From the NCBI RefSeq assembly GCF_003182095.1, contig NZ_QGTJ01000012.1, positions 79,805 through 143,804 of the forward strand: a stretch of DNA of 64,000 nt, in the 5' to 3' direction. Shown piece after piece: positions 1-10,252 of this stretch. This DNA is from Plasticicumulans acidivorans. GTDB lineage: Bacteria > Pseudomonadota > Gammaproteobacteria > Competibacterales > Competibacteraceae. The first letter of the stretch is position 1; each line of letters begins with the position of its first letter. Below the pieces are notes generated by a model. The model was not told where the DNA came from. It worked only from the letters and a program-made list of their open reading frames with translations, and made no database searches. The translations under genes and the position numbers were made by a program.

Positions 1-1
1 T

Positions 2-412
2 GCCGGCGAGCACGCGACCCCCCTCGGCCAGATCGAGCAGGATTTCGCGCAGATCGAACAGCGCACCTATCCGCTGATCTCGCTGGCGTTGTTTCTCGCG
101 GCCAGCAGTCTGACGGTGATGATCGGCCGCTGGGATGCCTACGCGATCATGGAACCGCGGCTGGCGCGCCGGCTCAGCCTCGCCGGGCTGCTGTTCGAGC
201 GTGTCGGCAGCGACATCGACTACCACGGCATGCGCGCCTCCTTCTACACCAACCCGGAAATGGCGCTGAGCGCACTCGACCGCATCCCGGGGATGCGGCC
301 GATGTACGACCTGGTCTACCAGCGGCTGCGCGAGCAGATGCTGCCCGAGCGTCTGCAGGAGCCGAACGCCGTGCCCTGGGCTAGCCCGGCTGTCCGTCGC
401 GTCGAGGTCTGA
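2..412 (+). CDS. PEP-CTERM/exosortase-associated-type N-acyltransferase, C-terminal part (5' end outside window)
   Basis: An open frame enters from the left edge and stops at 412, giving the last ~136 residues. The pattern 'IGRWDAYAIMEPRLARRLSLAG' followed by 'RVGSDIDYHGMRASF' resembles the C-terminal half of the GNAT-fold acyltransferases linked to exosortase/PEP-CTERM systems and more distantly acyl-homoserine-lactone synthases: a WYA-ME-P-L-RRL motif, then a G..YHG.R motif. The N-terminal catalytic half is not visible, so substrate and start cannot be judged. The last 32 bases overlap the end of the convergent nnrS gene. Inference from motif memory only; another GNAT-like family is possible. 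Confidence 0.45.
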   Translation, partial: AGEHATPLGQIEQDFAQIEQRTYPLISLALFLAASSLTVMIGRWDAYAIMEPRLARRLSLAGLLFERVGSDIDYHGMRASFYTNPEMALSALDRIPGMRPMYDLVYQRLREQMLPERLQEPNAVPWASPAVRRVEV

Positions 413-1598
413 GGTAAACCGGCAGGTAGCGCAGCACCCAGGCGCCGGCCGCCGTCAGCGCCAGCGCTGCGGCCAGGGGATTGAACGCGGCCATGCCCGG
501 CCAGTCGGCGAGGATGCGGATCAGCGTCGCGGCGTTGAGGGCGAGGAAGCACCACCAGGTGTAGCGGTCGGCCTGCAGCGGCGAGCCGGAATGGCCGAGC
601 GTGACCCGGGTCGCCATCGCCACCAGCAGGCCGCTCATGAAGCCCAGTGCCAGCGCATGCAGCGGCGCGCGGCCGAGTCCGCCGCCACCGGCCAGCAGGC
701 TGAGCGAATGCAGCGCATACAGCGCCATGCCGATGCCGAACCAGGCGAACGCGATGTGCAGCACCGCCAGCAGGCGGATCGGCAGCGCCCGACGCGGTTG
801 CCACAGCGCGCTGTGCCACAGCGCGCTCGCCGCCAGCGGCGCATCGACGAGCCAGGTCCAGGCGTCGCGGTGGTCGAGTTCGAGCACGCCGTGGATGACG
901 GCACAGCCCACCCACAGCAGCAGATGGCGCGCCGGGCGCAGCATCGGATAGCCCGGCAGGGCGCAGGCGCCGAAGAACGGGATCATGCGGTGGGCAACGG
1001 TGAAGAACACCGGCAGCAGGAAGAACCACAGCCCGCCGCGCACGGCAAACCACAGATAGGCCGGATCGCCCGACAACAGCCATAGCAGGTAGCCGGCCAG
1101 GCCGCAGGCGCCGGCGATCAGGGCGGCGTTGAGCACGGTCTCGTGCTGTTTGTTGCCGGGGCGGGTGGTGAAGTAGACGCTGAACAGCACGGCGATGCCG
1201 CGCGCCCAGCCGGCGAGCATGACGACGATGCCGAGCTCCAGCAGCGTGCGGCTGGCGAACAGGCCGAGCCACACCAGGGCCTGGCCGGCGGCCAGCCAGC
1301 CGAACACTGGCAGATAGCGCTCGCGCGTGATCTCACCGGCGTTCATCCAGCGCGGATAGACGGTCAGCAGGAAGCCGAAGATGAAAAACGGGAACAGCCC
1401 GTAGAGCATCAGCAGCGCGTGCATCCAGGTCGTCGGCACCGTGGTCGGCAGGCTGTGGCCGGCCTGGCGCAGCAGCAGCTCGCAGAGCCAGAACAGCAGC
1501 GTGGCGACGAACTGCACGGCGCCGGCGAGGAACAGCACGCGGTGCGGGGTGGCGGTGAAAACGGCCCAGCGCGAGGCGGGCGGTGAGGTGGCGGGCAT
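381..1598 (-). CDS. nnrS: NnrS family heme/copper-type membrane protein
   Basis: The 405-residue product is almost wholly hydrophobic, with about twelve predicted membrane spans. It has the NnrS landmarks: an early 'PHRVLFLAG' segment, 'LFPFFIFGFLLTVYPRW' in the second to third spans, 'FFTVAHRMIPFF' mid-protein and 'ALGFMSGLLVAMATRVTLGHSG' late, with conserved histidines that in the family coordinate heme and copper. NnrS proteins relieve nitrosative stress and are commonly controlled by NO- or oxygen-sensing CRP/FNR-family regulators. That fits the perfect FNR/DNR-type site about 65 bp upstream of the ATG. The 3' end overlaps the convergent acyltransferase gene by 32 bases. No denitrification genes are visible nearby. 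Confidence 0.88.
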   Translation of the reverse strand: MPATSPPASRWAVFTATPHRVLFLAGAVQFVATLLFWLCELLLRQAGHSLPTTVPTTWMHALLMLYGLFPFFIFGFLLTVYPRWMNAGEITRERYLPVFGWLAAGQALVWLGLFASRTLLELGIVVMLAGWARGIAVLFSVYFTTRPGNKQHETVLNAALIAGACGLAGYLLWLLSGDPAYLWFAVRGGLWFFLLPVFFTVAHRMIPFFGACALPGYPMLRPARHLLLWVGCAVIHGVLELDHRDAWTWLVDAPLAASALWHSALWQPRRALPIRLLAVLHIAFAWFGIGMALYALHSLSLLAGGGGLGRAPLHALALGFMSGLLVAMATRVTLGHSGSPLQADRYTWWCFLALNAATLIRILADWPGMAAFNPLAAALALTAAGAWVLRYLPVYLRPRRDGQPG

Positions 1599-1662
1599 GG
1601 GCGGCGCTCCGGCGGCAGCGATGACGGAGCGCTATGGAAGCCTGCGGCGGCAGGGACGGTCC

Positions 1663-1676
1663 TTGATGAGAATCAA
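1663..1676. promoter_or_regulatory. FNR/ANR/DNR-type binding site upstream of nnrS
   Basis: The sequence is TTGAT-N4-ATCAA, a perfect match to the CRP/FNR-family consensus used by FNR, Anr and Dnr. It sits about 65 bp before the nnrS ATG, a spacing that allows a class II (-41.5) promoter with a short leader. Since nnrS homologues are typical members of NO/anaerobiosis regulons, a role in nnrS control is likely; which family member binds cannot be told from the site. Confidence 0.75.
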
Positions 1677-1715
1677 GTGCGCCTGGTCACCGGCTGCTGT
1701 TGGCACCGGCTCGTG

Positions 1716-2831
1716 CTACAGCCGTTCGGCCCTGAAGGCGTAGGGCTGCGGATCGAGAATCGGCTCGCGGCCGAGCAGCAGATCGGCCAGCAGCCGCGCG
1801 CTGGCCGGGCCGATGGTCAGGCCGTTGCGGTAATGGCCGGCGTTGATGAACAGGCCGCCGATCGCCGGGTGCTCGCCGATGTAGGGGATGCCGGACGGCG
1901 CGCCCGGGCGCAGCCCCGCCCAGTGAGCTTCGAGCGGACATTCCGCGAGCTGCGGCATCAGTTCGAGGGCGGCGGCGTACAGTTCGTCGCGCGCGGCGGC
2001 GGTCGTCGATTTGTCGAAGCCGGTGAATTCCAGCGTCGAGCCGCAGACGATGCGGCCGTCGCGGCGCGGGATCAGGTAATGCGGGCCGCGCATGACCACG
2101 CACGGCAGCCGTCCCGGCTCGCTGCGGAACAGGATCATCTGCCCGCGCACCGGCGCGATCGCCGGCGCCCAGGGCAGGCCGCGCAGCAGCTCGCCGCTCC
2201 AGGCGCCACCGGCGATGATCACCCGCGGCGCCTCGAAGCGGCCCTGTGCCGTGCGCACGCCGCCGGCGCGGCCTTCGCGCACGATCAGACCGTGCACCTC
2301 GCAGTGCTCGTGCAGCTCGACGCCGAGATGTTCGGCCGAGGCGCGCAGGGCGCGGGCCAGACGCGGGTTGCGCACCTGATGCACGTAGGGCAGCCACAGC
2401 GCCGCGGTCGCGGGCGGCGCCAGGCACGGCGCGATCTCGTGGGCCTGCGCCGGCGCCAGCGCGGCGACTTTGCGCTGCCAGTGCTCGCCCCAGGCCAGCG
2501 CGGTCGCGGTCTCGTCGCTGTCGAGGTAGAGCATGCCGCCCGGTGTGTATTCCGGGTCGACGCCGGTGCTCGTGATCAGCTCATCGGCGAGGGCGTCGTA
2601 GTGCTCCTGGCTCCACAGCGCCAGCCGCGTCACGGCGGTCTCGGCGCGCCAGGGGTACAGCGGCGAGACGATGCCGCCGCCGGCCCAGGAGGCCTCCCGC
2701 CCGGTTTCGCCACGCTCCAGCAGGGTCACTTTGAGTCCGGCGAGGGCCAGTTCACGGGCGGCGAGCAGACCGCTGGCGCCGCCACCGACGATGATGCAAT
2801 CCGCGTGATGGGTTTCCGTGTTGCAGCTCAC
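1716..2831 (-). CDS. thiO: Glycine oxidase ThiO
   Basis: FAD-dependent glycine oxidase that supplies the imine (dehydroglycine) for thiazole formation by ThiG/ThiS in thiamine synthesis. The start is taken as GTG at 2831 because a GGGAGG ribosome site lies 7 bases before it; an ATG 63 bases upstream has no such site and would add an unconserved tail. The 371-residue product has the dinucleotide fold 'CIIVGGGASGLLAAREL' near the N-terminus, 'EASWAGGGIVSPLYPW', 'PVRGQMILF', 'GSTLEFTGFD' and the C-terminal 'AGHYRNGLTIGPASA' typical of ThiO. It is divergent from thiC, so it lies outside the TPP riboswitch transcript, and it is separate from the thiS-thiG pair on the far side of thiC. Confidence 0.9.
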   Translation of the reverse strand: MSCNTETHHADCIIVGGGASGLLAARELALAGLKVTLLERGETGREASWAGGGIVSPLYPWRAETAVTRLALWSQEHYDALADELITSTGVDPEYTPGGMLYLDSDETATALAWGEHWQRKVAALAPAQAHEIAPCLAPPATAALWLPYVHQVRNPRLARALRASAEHLGVELHEHCEVHGLIVREGRAGGVRTAQGRFEAPRVIIAGGAWSGELLRGLPWAPAIAPVRGQMILFRSEPGRLPCVVMRGPHYLIPRRDGRIVCGSTLEFTGFDKSTTAAARDELYAAALELMPQLAECPLEAHWAGLRPGAPSGIPYIGEHPAIGGLFINAGHYRNGLTIGPASARLLADLLLGREPILDPQPYAFRAERL

Positions 2832-2913
2832 CGGAGCGCCTCCCGGGTGGTGAAAGGGGCGCAAAGGATGCGCTGCGCCGCGCGCGCTTGCCAAGCTGCC
2901 GGGTACGCGCGGG

Positions 2914-2942
2914 TTTGCGCCGCCGGCCGCTCGTGCTTTAAT
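2914..2942 (+). promoter_or_regulatory. Candidate promoter of the riboswitch-thiC transcript
   Basis: TTTGCG, a 17-base spacer and TTTAAT, with a TG one base before the -10 (extended -10). The predicted start falls at about 2949, just before the first stem of the TPP riboswitch. Matches are partial, so this is a prediction from spacing and position. Confidence 0.4.
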
Positions 2943-2953
2943 CGCCAGCGGAT

Positions 2954-4996
<2,043 letters not shown>

Positions 4997-5006
4997 GCCG
5001 GCCGGT

Positions 5007-5030
5007 GCCGGGCCGCCGCCGTGGCCCGGC
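5007..5030. terminator. GC-rich hairpin between convergent thiC and thiG
   Basis: Perfect 8-bp inverted repeat GCCGGGCC / GGCCCGGC with an 8-base loop, in the 42-bp gap between two converging genes. There is no U-tract on either strand, so it is terminator-like in place and strength but not a canonical intrinsic terminator. Confidence 0.4.
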
Positions 5031-5038
5031 GGTCGCGG

Positions 5039-5845
5039 TCAGCGGCCGATGATGCCGGCCAGCGGCGAGCTGGGGCTCGCCGCGTAGCGCTGCTTCGGCA
5101 TGCGCCCGGCGAGAAACGCCTCGCGGCCGGCGTGCACCGCGGCGGCCATCGCCGCGGCCATGCGCAGCGGGTCGCCGGCGGCGGCGATGGCGGTGTTCAT
5201 CAGCACGCCGTCGCAGCCCAGCTCCATCGCGATTGCTGCATCCGAGGCGGTGCCGACGCCGGCATCGACGATCACCGGCACCCGGCTGCGCTCGACGATG
5301 ATCTCCAGATTCCAGGGATTGAGGATGCCCATGCCCGAGCCGATCAGGCTGGCCAGCGGCATGATCGCCACGCAGCCGAGGTCTTCGAGCATGCGGGCCT
5401 GCACCGGATCGTCGGAGCAGTAGACCATCACCTCGAAGCCCTCGCGCACCAGCTGCCCGGCGGCCTTGAGGGTGTCCGGCATGTTCGGGAACAGGGTGTC
5501 GGCATCACCGAGCACTTCGAGCTTGACCAGCGCATGGCCATCGAGCAGCTCGCGCGCCAGGCGCAGCGTGCGCAGTGCCTCGTCGGCGCTGTAGCAGCCG
5601 GCGCTGTTCGGCAGCAGCGTGAAGCGCTCTAGCGGCAGCACGTCGAGCAGGCTCGGCGCCGCCGGGTTCTGGCCGATGTTGGTGCGGCGGATCGCCACGG
5701 TGACCAGTTCGGCGCCGCTGGCATCGAGGGCGGCGCGGGTCTGTTCGAAGTCGCGGTACTTGCCGGTGCCGACCAGCAGCCGCGAGCGAAACCGGTGGTG
5801 GCCGAGTTCGAGCACGTCGGTGTCGGCCTGCTGCGTAGTGTCCAT
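5039..5845 (-). CDS. thiG: Thiazole synthase ThiG
   Basis: Builds the thiazole phosphate ring from deoxyxylulose 5-phosphate, dehydroglycine and sulfur delivered by ThiS thiocarboxylate. The ATG at 5845 is preceded by GGAGA eight bases away; a longer frame adds an unconserved tail. The 268-residue product shows '[12 protein letters not shown]', the Schiff-base lysine region 'LVKLEVLGD', '[15 protein letters not shown]', '[17 protein letters not shown]' and '[33 protein letters not shown]'-type segments, all classic ThiG. It follows thiS by 83 bases at the end of the long minus-strand aco-lipA-thi run. Confidence 0.97.
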   Translation of the reverse strand: MDTTQQADTDVLELGHHRFRSRLLVGTGKYRDFEQTRAALDASGAELVTVAIRRTNIGQNPAAPSLLDVLPLERFTLLPNSAGCYSADEALRTLRLARELLDGHALVKLEVLGDADTLFPNMPDTLKAAGQLVREGFEVMVYCSDDPVQARMLEDLGCVAIMPLASLIGSGMGILNPWNLEIIVERSRVPVIVDAGVGTASDAAIAMELGCDGVLMNTAIAAAGDPLRMAAAMAAAVHAGREAFLAGRMPKQRYAASPSSPLAGIIGR

Positions 5846-5928
5846 GGGTTTCTCCGCGGAGCCGGCACGACGCTGCACGGCAGCGGCGCACGCTCCGCCA
5901 TTCAGGTGGGGTGAGGCGGCGTGGGCTT

Positions 5929-6132
5929 TCAGCCGCCGCCGACAGCGATGACGATCTCGATGCGGTCGCCGGCGGCGAGGCGGGTGGTTTCATAGGCGCG
6001 GCGGGCGACGATGACGCCGTTGCATTCCACCGCCACGCGCCGGCTCCGGTAACCGAGGTCGAGGAGCAGGTCGGCGATGCGCCAGCCGGCCGGCAGTTCG
6101 GTGCGCGTGCCGTTGAGCAGGATGGCGTTCAT
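5929..6132 (-). CDS. thiS: Sulfur carrier protein ThiS
   Basis: A 67-residue ubiquitin-like sulfur carrier ending in Gly-Gly ('VIAVGGG'), which is adenylated and thiocarboxylated to feed sulfur to ThiG. Typical pattern: an N-terminal beta strand '[11 protein letters not shown]', '[10 protein letters not shown]', '[10 protein letters not shown]' and '[11 protein letters not shown]'. Its ATG overlaps the lipA stop by four bases (TGA/ATG), so its translation is probably coupled to lipA, an unusual partner for thiS. Confidence 0.93.
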   Translation of the reverse strand: MNAILLNGTRTELPAGWRIADLLLDLGYRSRRVAVECNGVIVARRAYETTRLAAGDRIEIVIAVGGG

Positions 6133-7079
6133 CGCCCGAGCCCGGCGGCCGCGGCGACCTGATCGGCGCGGTACGAGGAACGCACCAGCGGACCGGCCGC
6201 CACCTCGGCGAAGCCGAGTGCCAGCGCCTGCGTGCGCAGTGCCTCGAAGGCCGGCGGGCTGACGTAGCGCGCCACCGGCAGATGCTCGGCCGAGGGGCGC
6301 AGGTACTGGCCGAGGGTGAGGATGTCGCAGCCGTGGGCGCGCAGATCGCGCATCACCTCGACGACGTCCTCGTCACGCTCGCCGAGCCCGAGCATCAGCC
6401 CGGACTTGGTCGGCACGCCCGGCAGCCGTTCACGGGCCCGGGCGAGCAGCGTCAGCGAGCCGCGGTAGTCACCGCCGGGGCGCACCGCGCGATACAGCCG
6501 CGGCACGGTTTCGATGTTGTGGTTGAAGACGTCGGGCGGCTGCGCGGCCAGCGCCGCCAGCGCCTGCGTCTCGCGGCCGCGGAAATCCGGTGTCAGCACC
6601 TCGACCCTGAGGCCGGGGCTGGCCTCGCGGGCGGCGGCGATGCAGGCGGCGAAATGGCCGGCGCCGCCGTCGCGCAGGTCGTCGCGATCGACCGAAGTGA
6701 TGACCACGTAACGCAGGCCCATGGCGCGGATCGCCACGCCGAGGTGCGCCGGCTCCGCGGCATCCGGTGGCGCCGGCCGCCCGTGCGCCACGTCGCAGTA
6801 GGGGCAGCGGCGGGTGCAGATACCGCCGAGGATCATGAAGGTGGCGGTGCCGCGACTGAAGCACTCGCCGATGTTGGGGCAGGCGGCTTCCTCGCAGACG
6901 CTGACCAGTCCCTGCGCGCGCAGCAGGGCCTGCAGCCGGCGTACCGCTGGCAGGCCCGGATCGCGGGCGCGCAGCCAGGCGGGCTTCGGCGGCGAGGCGC
7001 GGGTGCGATCCACCTTGACCGGGATGCGCGCGAGTTTGTCGCCGCCGCGCAGGGCGACGGGTTCGGACGGATTCGTCAT
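6129..7079 (-). CDS. lipA: Lipoyl synthase LipA
   Basis: Radical SAM enzyme that inserts two sulfurs into protein-bound octanoate to make lipoate. The start at 7079 has GGAGAGAG just before it; the open frame extends further upstream but with arginine/alanine-rich noise. The 316-residue product has both cluster motifs: CX4CX5C ('[12 protein letters not shown]', auxiliary cluster) and the radical SAM CX3CX2C ('CTRRCPYC'). It also has '[15 protein letters not shown]', '[12 protein letters not shown]' and the C-terminal 'RSSYRA' serine ligand. It lies 56 bases after acoC, whose product carries a lipoyl domain, and overlaps thiS by four bases. A lipoyl-synthase-like gene in an acetoin operon has precedent (acoS of Pelobacter, from memory). 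Confidence 0.95.
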   Translation of the reverse strand: MTNPSEPVALRGGDKLARIPVKVDRTRASPPKPAWLRARDPGLPAVRRLQALLRAQGLVSVCEEAACPNIGECFSRGTATFMILGGICTRRCPYCDVAHGRPAPPDAAEPAHLGVAIRAMGLRYVVITSVDRDDLRDGGAGHFAACIAAAREASPGLRVEVLTPDFRGRETQALAALAAQPPDVFNHNIETVPRLYRAVRPGGDYRGSLTLLARARERLPGVPTKSGLMLGLGERDEDVVEVMRDLRAHGCDILTLGQYLRPSAEHLPVARYVSPPAFEALRTQALALGFAEVAAGPLVRSSYRADQVAAAAGLGR

Positions 7080-7135
7080 CGGCTCTCTCCGCAGGCCGGG
7101 TGCGGCCGCCGCGGGCGGGCGGCCGCACCGGCGCA

Positions 7136-8248
7136 TCAGGACAGGAAGTGTTCGAGCAGGCGGTTGACCTCGTGCGCCGCCTCCATCTGCACCATGTGCC
7201 CCTGCGCGGCCAGCCGCTCGACGCGCACCTGGCCGCCGGCTGCCGGCGCGTGCGCCACCGGGATGATGCGGTCGTCCTCGCCCCACACCACCAGCACCGG
7301 CTTGCCGAGCTGCGCCGGCACCTCGGCGAACACCGCCTGCTGGCGGCCGCCGGCGAACAGCGCGGCGGCGAGACGCGCCAGTGCGGTGTCGACGCCTTCG
7401 AGCCGCTTGTACTTGAGCATGTCGTCGACCAGCTGGCGGGTGACCAGGCCGGCGTCGGCGAACAGCTGCGTCAGCAGCGGCTTGAGCGCACGCCGATCGT
7501 TGGCGGCGACGAAGCCGTCGATGTAGTCGCCGTTGATCTCCGCACCGAGTCCGGCGCTGCAGATCAGGCTCAGCGATCGCACGCGCTCGGGCGCCTGCGC
7601 GGCGATTGCCAGCGCCACCGCGCCGCCCATCGAGTGGCCGACCAGATGCGCGGCGCTCAGGCCCTGGCTGTCCATGAAGCCGAGCACCGCGGCGACCAGC
7701 GTGGCGAGGCTGCCGTCGCCGACGTCCTTGGCCGATTCGCCGTGGCCGGGCAGGTCGATGGCGTACACCGCGCGCGTGCCGGCCAGCGCCTCGTGGTTGA
7801 ACAGCCAGTTGTTGAGATCGCCGCCGAAACCGTGGATGAGGATCACCGGCTCGCCGCCCTCGCCGCGCAGGAGAAAGCGCATGCGCCGGCCGTTGATCTC
7901 GACCTGCTGCGGACTCGGGCCGCCGGCATCGTCGTCGGTGCTCGCCGGCACGAAGCTGGCGTTGAAGGCGGCGACGGCGGCGTCGATGTCGGCATCGGCG
8001 ACCTCGGCATCGGCGACGATGCCGAGCAGGCCGCCGACCGGCAGCACATCGTCCTCGCCGGCCAGCTGGCGGCGCAGCACGCCGGCGACGCTGGCCTCGA
8101 CGGCGCCGGCGATCTTCTCGCTCTCGACCTCGACCAGTTCATCGCCGATGGCGACGGCGTCACCCGGCCGCTTCAGCCAGCCGTTGACTTTGCCCTCCTG
8201 CATCGACAGGCCCCATTTCGGCATCGTGAGGGTGTGGATGGCGGACAT
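7136..8248 (-). CDS. acoC: Acetoin dehydrogenase E2, dihydrolipoyllysine acetyltransferase AcoC
   Basis: E2 core of the acetoin dehydrogenase complex, which accepts the acetyl group from E1 on lipoate and passes it to CoA. Residues 1-80 form one lipoyl domain with the modified lysine in '[12 protein letters not shown]' (K45). From about residue 118 an alpha/beta-hydrolase fold follows with '[10 protein letters not shown]', the nucleophile elbow 'GHSMGG' (S206) and a C-terminal '[22 protein letters not shown]' histidine. A lipoyl domain joined to an alpha/beta-hydrolase rather than a classical acyltransferase domain is diagnostic of AcoC. Its ATG shares a base with the acoB stop, which points to translational coupling. 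Confidence 0.93.
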   Translation of the reverse strand: MSAIHTLTMPKWGLSMQEGKVNGWLKRPGDAVAIGDELVEVESEKIAGAVEASVAGVLRRQLAGEDDVLPVGGLLGIVADAEVADADIDAAVAAFNASFVPASTDDDAGGPSPQQVEINGRRMRFLLRGEGGEPVILIHGFGGDLNNWLFNHEALAGTRAVYAIDLPGHGESAKDVGDGSLATLVAAVLGFMDSQGLSAAHLVGHSMGGAVALAIAAQAPERVRSLSLICSAGLGAEINGDYIDGFVAANDRRALKPLLTQLFADAGLVTRQLVDDMLKYKRLEGVDTALARLAAALFAGGRQQAVFAEVPAQLGKPVLVVWGEDDRIIPVAHAPAAGGQVRVERLAAQGHMVQMEAAHEVNRLLEHFLS

Positions 8249-9258
8249 CAGCGGTACTCCCGGACTTTCATGATCGCGGCTTCGATGCGGGCGGCGCCGG
8301 GCACGTAGAGGTCTTCCAGCGCATCACTGAAGGGCACCGGCACATGCGGCGCGGTGACCTGTTCGATCGGCGCCTTCAGCGCCCCGAAGGCTTTCTGCGC
8401 GACCAGGCCGGCGATGTCGCTGGCCATGCTGCAGCGCGGGTGGGACTCGTCGACCACCACCAGGCGGCCGGTTTTTTCCACGCTCTCCAGCAGGGTGTCC
8501 TCGTCGAGCGGCGAGGTGGTGCGCGGGTCGATGACTTCGCAGTGCACGCCTTTCTTCTGCGCGGCGGCGGCGGCTTCGCTGGCGAAATTCACCATGCGGC
8601 CGATGGCGACGACGGTGACGTCATGCCCCTCGCGCAGCACGTTGGCCTCGCCGAAGGGGATCGCGTAGCTCTCCTCGGGAACCTCGCCCTGCATGGTGTA
8701 GAGCACCTTGTGCTCCATGAAGATCACCGGGTCGTTATCGCGGATCGACTGGATCAGCAGGCCCTTGGCGTCGTAGGGGTTGGACGGCACCACCACCTTC
8801 AGGCCGGGGATGTGGGTGAAAATGTTGTACAGGCACTGCGAGTGCTGTGCCGCGGCGCGAAAGCCGGCGCCGTACATGGTGCGGATGACCACCGGCGTCT
8901 TCGCCTTGCCGCCGAACATGTAACGGAACTTGGCCGCCTGGTTGAAAATCTGGTCTAGGCAGACGCCGAGGAAGTCCACGAACATCAGCTCGGCCACCGG
9001 GCGCAGGCCGTTGCAGGCGGCGCCGACGGCGGCGCCGATGAAGCCCGATTCGGAGATCGGCGTATCCAGCACCCGCCCCGGATGCTTGTGGTAAAGCCCC
9101 TTGGTCACGCCGAGCACGCCGCCCCAGGCGTCGTCCTCGCCCGGCGCGCCGGCGCCGCCGGCGTTGTCCTCGCCCATCACGATCACCGTCGGATCGCGGC
9201 TCATCTCCTGGTCCAGCGCCTCGTTGATGGCCTGCTGGTAGGTGATCTTTCTTGCCAT
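8248..9258 (-). CDS. acoB: Acetoin dehydrogenase E1 beta subunit AcoB
   Basis: Transketolase-like beta subunit (336 residues) of the TPP-dependent E1 that cleaves acetoin. Characteristic segments are 'ITYQQAINEALDQEM', 'VIVMGEDNAGG', 'LDTPISESGFIGAAVGAA', 'AELMFVDFLGVCLDQI' and 'HSQCLYNIFTHIPGLKVVVPS', and the C-terminal transketolase domain has 'VEKTGRLVVVDES'. It sits between acoA (19 bases) and acoC (overlapping) in one operon. Confidence 0.93.
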   Translation of the reverse strand: MARKITYQQAINEALDQEMSRDPTVIVMGEDNAGGAGAPGEDDAWGGVLGVTKGLYHKHPGRVLDTPISESGFIGAAVGAACNGLRPVAELMFVDFLGVCLDQIFNQAAKFRYMFGGKAKTPVVIRTMYGAGFRAAAQHSQCLYNIFTHIPGLKVVVPSNPYDAKGLLIQSIRDNDPVIFMEHKVLYTMQGEVPEESYAIPFGEANVLREGHDVTVVAIGRMVNFASEAAAAAQKKGVHCEVIDPRTTSPLDEDTLLESVEKTGRLVVVDESHPRCSMASDIAGLVAQKAFGALKAPIEQVTAPHVPVPFSDALEDLYVPGAARIEAAIMKVREYR

Positions 9259-9277
9259 GGTCGTCTCCTCGATCTGC

Positions 9278-10252
9278 TCAGTAGCTCACGTACACATCGG
9301 TCATCAGGTCGGCGGCGGCGGGCTTGGGGTCGGCCTTGGCCCTGACGACGGAGTCATCGATCAGCGCCTTGATGTCGGCGTCGATGGCATCGAGCTGGTC
9401 GTGGGTGAGATCGCCACTGGCGGTGACGCGGCGGCGGAACTGCAGCAGGCAGTCCCTGGTTTCGCGCAGTTTCTGCACCTCGCCGGGGGCGCGGTAGGTC
9501 TGCTGGTCGCCCTCGAAGTGACCGAAGTAGCGCGACAGCTTGACCTCCAGCAGGGTCGGGCCGCCGCCGTTGCGGGCGCGCTCGATGGCTTCACCGGCGG
9601 CCTCGTGGACGGCGAAGAAGTCGAAGCCGTCGACGATCACGCCGGGCATGCCGAAGGCCGAGGCGCGGTCGGCGATGTTGTCGCAGGCCACCGAGAAGTT
9701 CGACGCGGTGGCCTCGGCGTAGCCGTTGTTCTCGGCGACGAAGATCGCCGGCAGGTTCCACACCGTGGCCAGGTTCATCGCCTCGAAGATCGTGCCCTGG
9801 TTGGAAGCGCCGTCGCCGAAGAAGCACACGCCGACGGACTGGTCGGCCTTGAGCTTGCCGGCCAGCGCCGTGCCGCAGATCAGCGGGCCGCCGCCGCCGA
9901 CGATGCCGTTGGCGCCGAGCATGCCGACGCTGAGATCGGCGATGTGCATCGAGCCGCCCTTGCCCTTGCAGGTACCGGTGGCCTTGCCCCAGATCTCCGC
10001 CATCATGCCGACCGGGTCGACGCCCTTGGCGATGCAGTGGCCGTGGCCGCGGTGGGTGCTGGCGATGTAGTCCTTGCGTTCGAGGTGCATGCATACCCCG
10101 GTGGCGGAGGCTTCCTCACCGGCATAGAGGTGGACGAAGCCGGGGATCTCGCCGCTGGCGAAGTCGGTGTGCACCCGTTCCTCGAACTCGCGGATGGTGC
10201 GCATCGTCCGATAGGCCCTGAGCAGGTCCTCACGATTGAGCGTGGTGGTCAC
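9278..10252 (-). CDS. acoA: Acetoin dehydrogenase E1 alpha subunit AcoA
   Basis: TPP-binding alpha subunit of E1. The likely start is GTG at 10252, with AAGGAGA five to six bases upstream, giving 324 residues; a longer frame from 10324 would overlap acoX much more. The TPP motif is present as 'CFFGDGASNQGTIFEAMNLA' ending in 'VAENNGYAEA', together with 'GFVHLYAGEEA' and 'HRGHGHCIAKG'. With the GTG start its 5' end overlaps acoX by 23 bases, consistent with coupled translation. Confidence 0.93.
   Translation of the reverse strand: MTTTLNREDLLRAYRTMRTIREFEERVHTDFASGEIPGFVHLYAGEEASATGVCMHLERKDYIASTHRGHGHCIAKGVDPVGMMAEIWGKATGTCKGKGGSMHIADLSVGMLGANGIVGGGGPLICGTALAGKLKADQSVGVCFFGDGASNQGTIFEAMNLATVWNLPAIFVAENNGYAEATASNFSVACDNIADRASAFGMPGVIVDGFDFFAVHEAAGEAIERARNGGGPTLLEVKLSRYFGHFEGDQQTYRAPGEVQKLRETRDCLLQFRRRVTASGDLTHDQLDAIDADIKALIDDSVVRAKADPKPAAADLMTDVYVSY

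Noticed and set aside
316..1272. Long minus-strand frame of 318 codons overlapping nnrS in another frame
   Set aside because: Arg/Ala-rich translation typical of out-of-frame reading in GC-rich DNA; nnrS is clearly the real gene.
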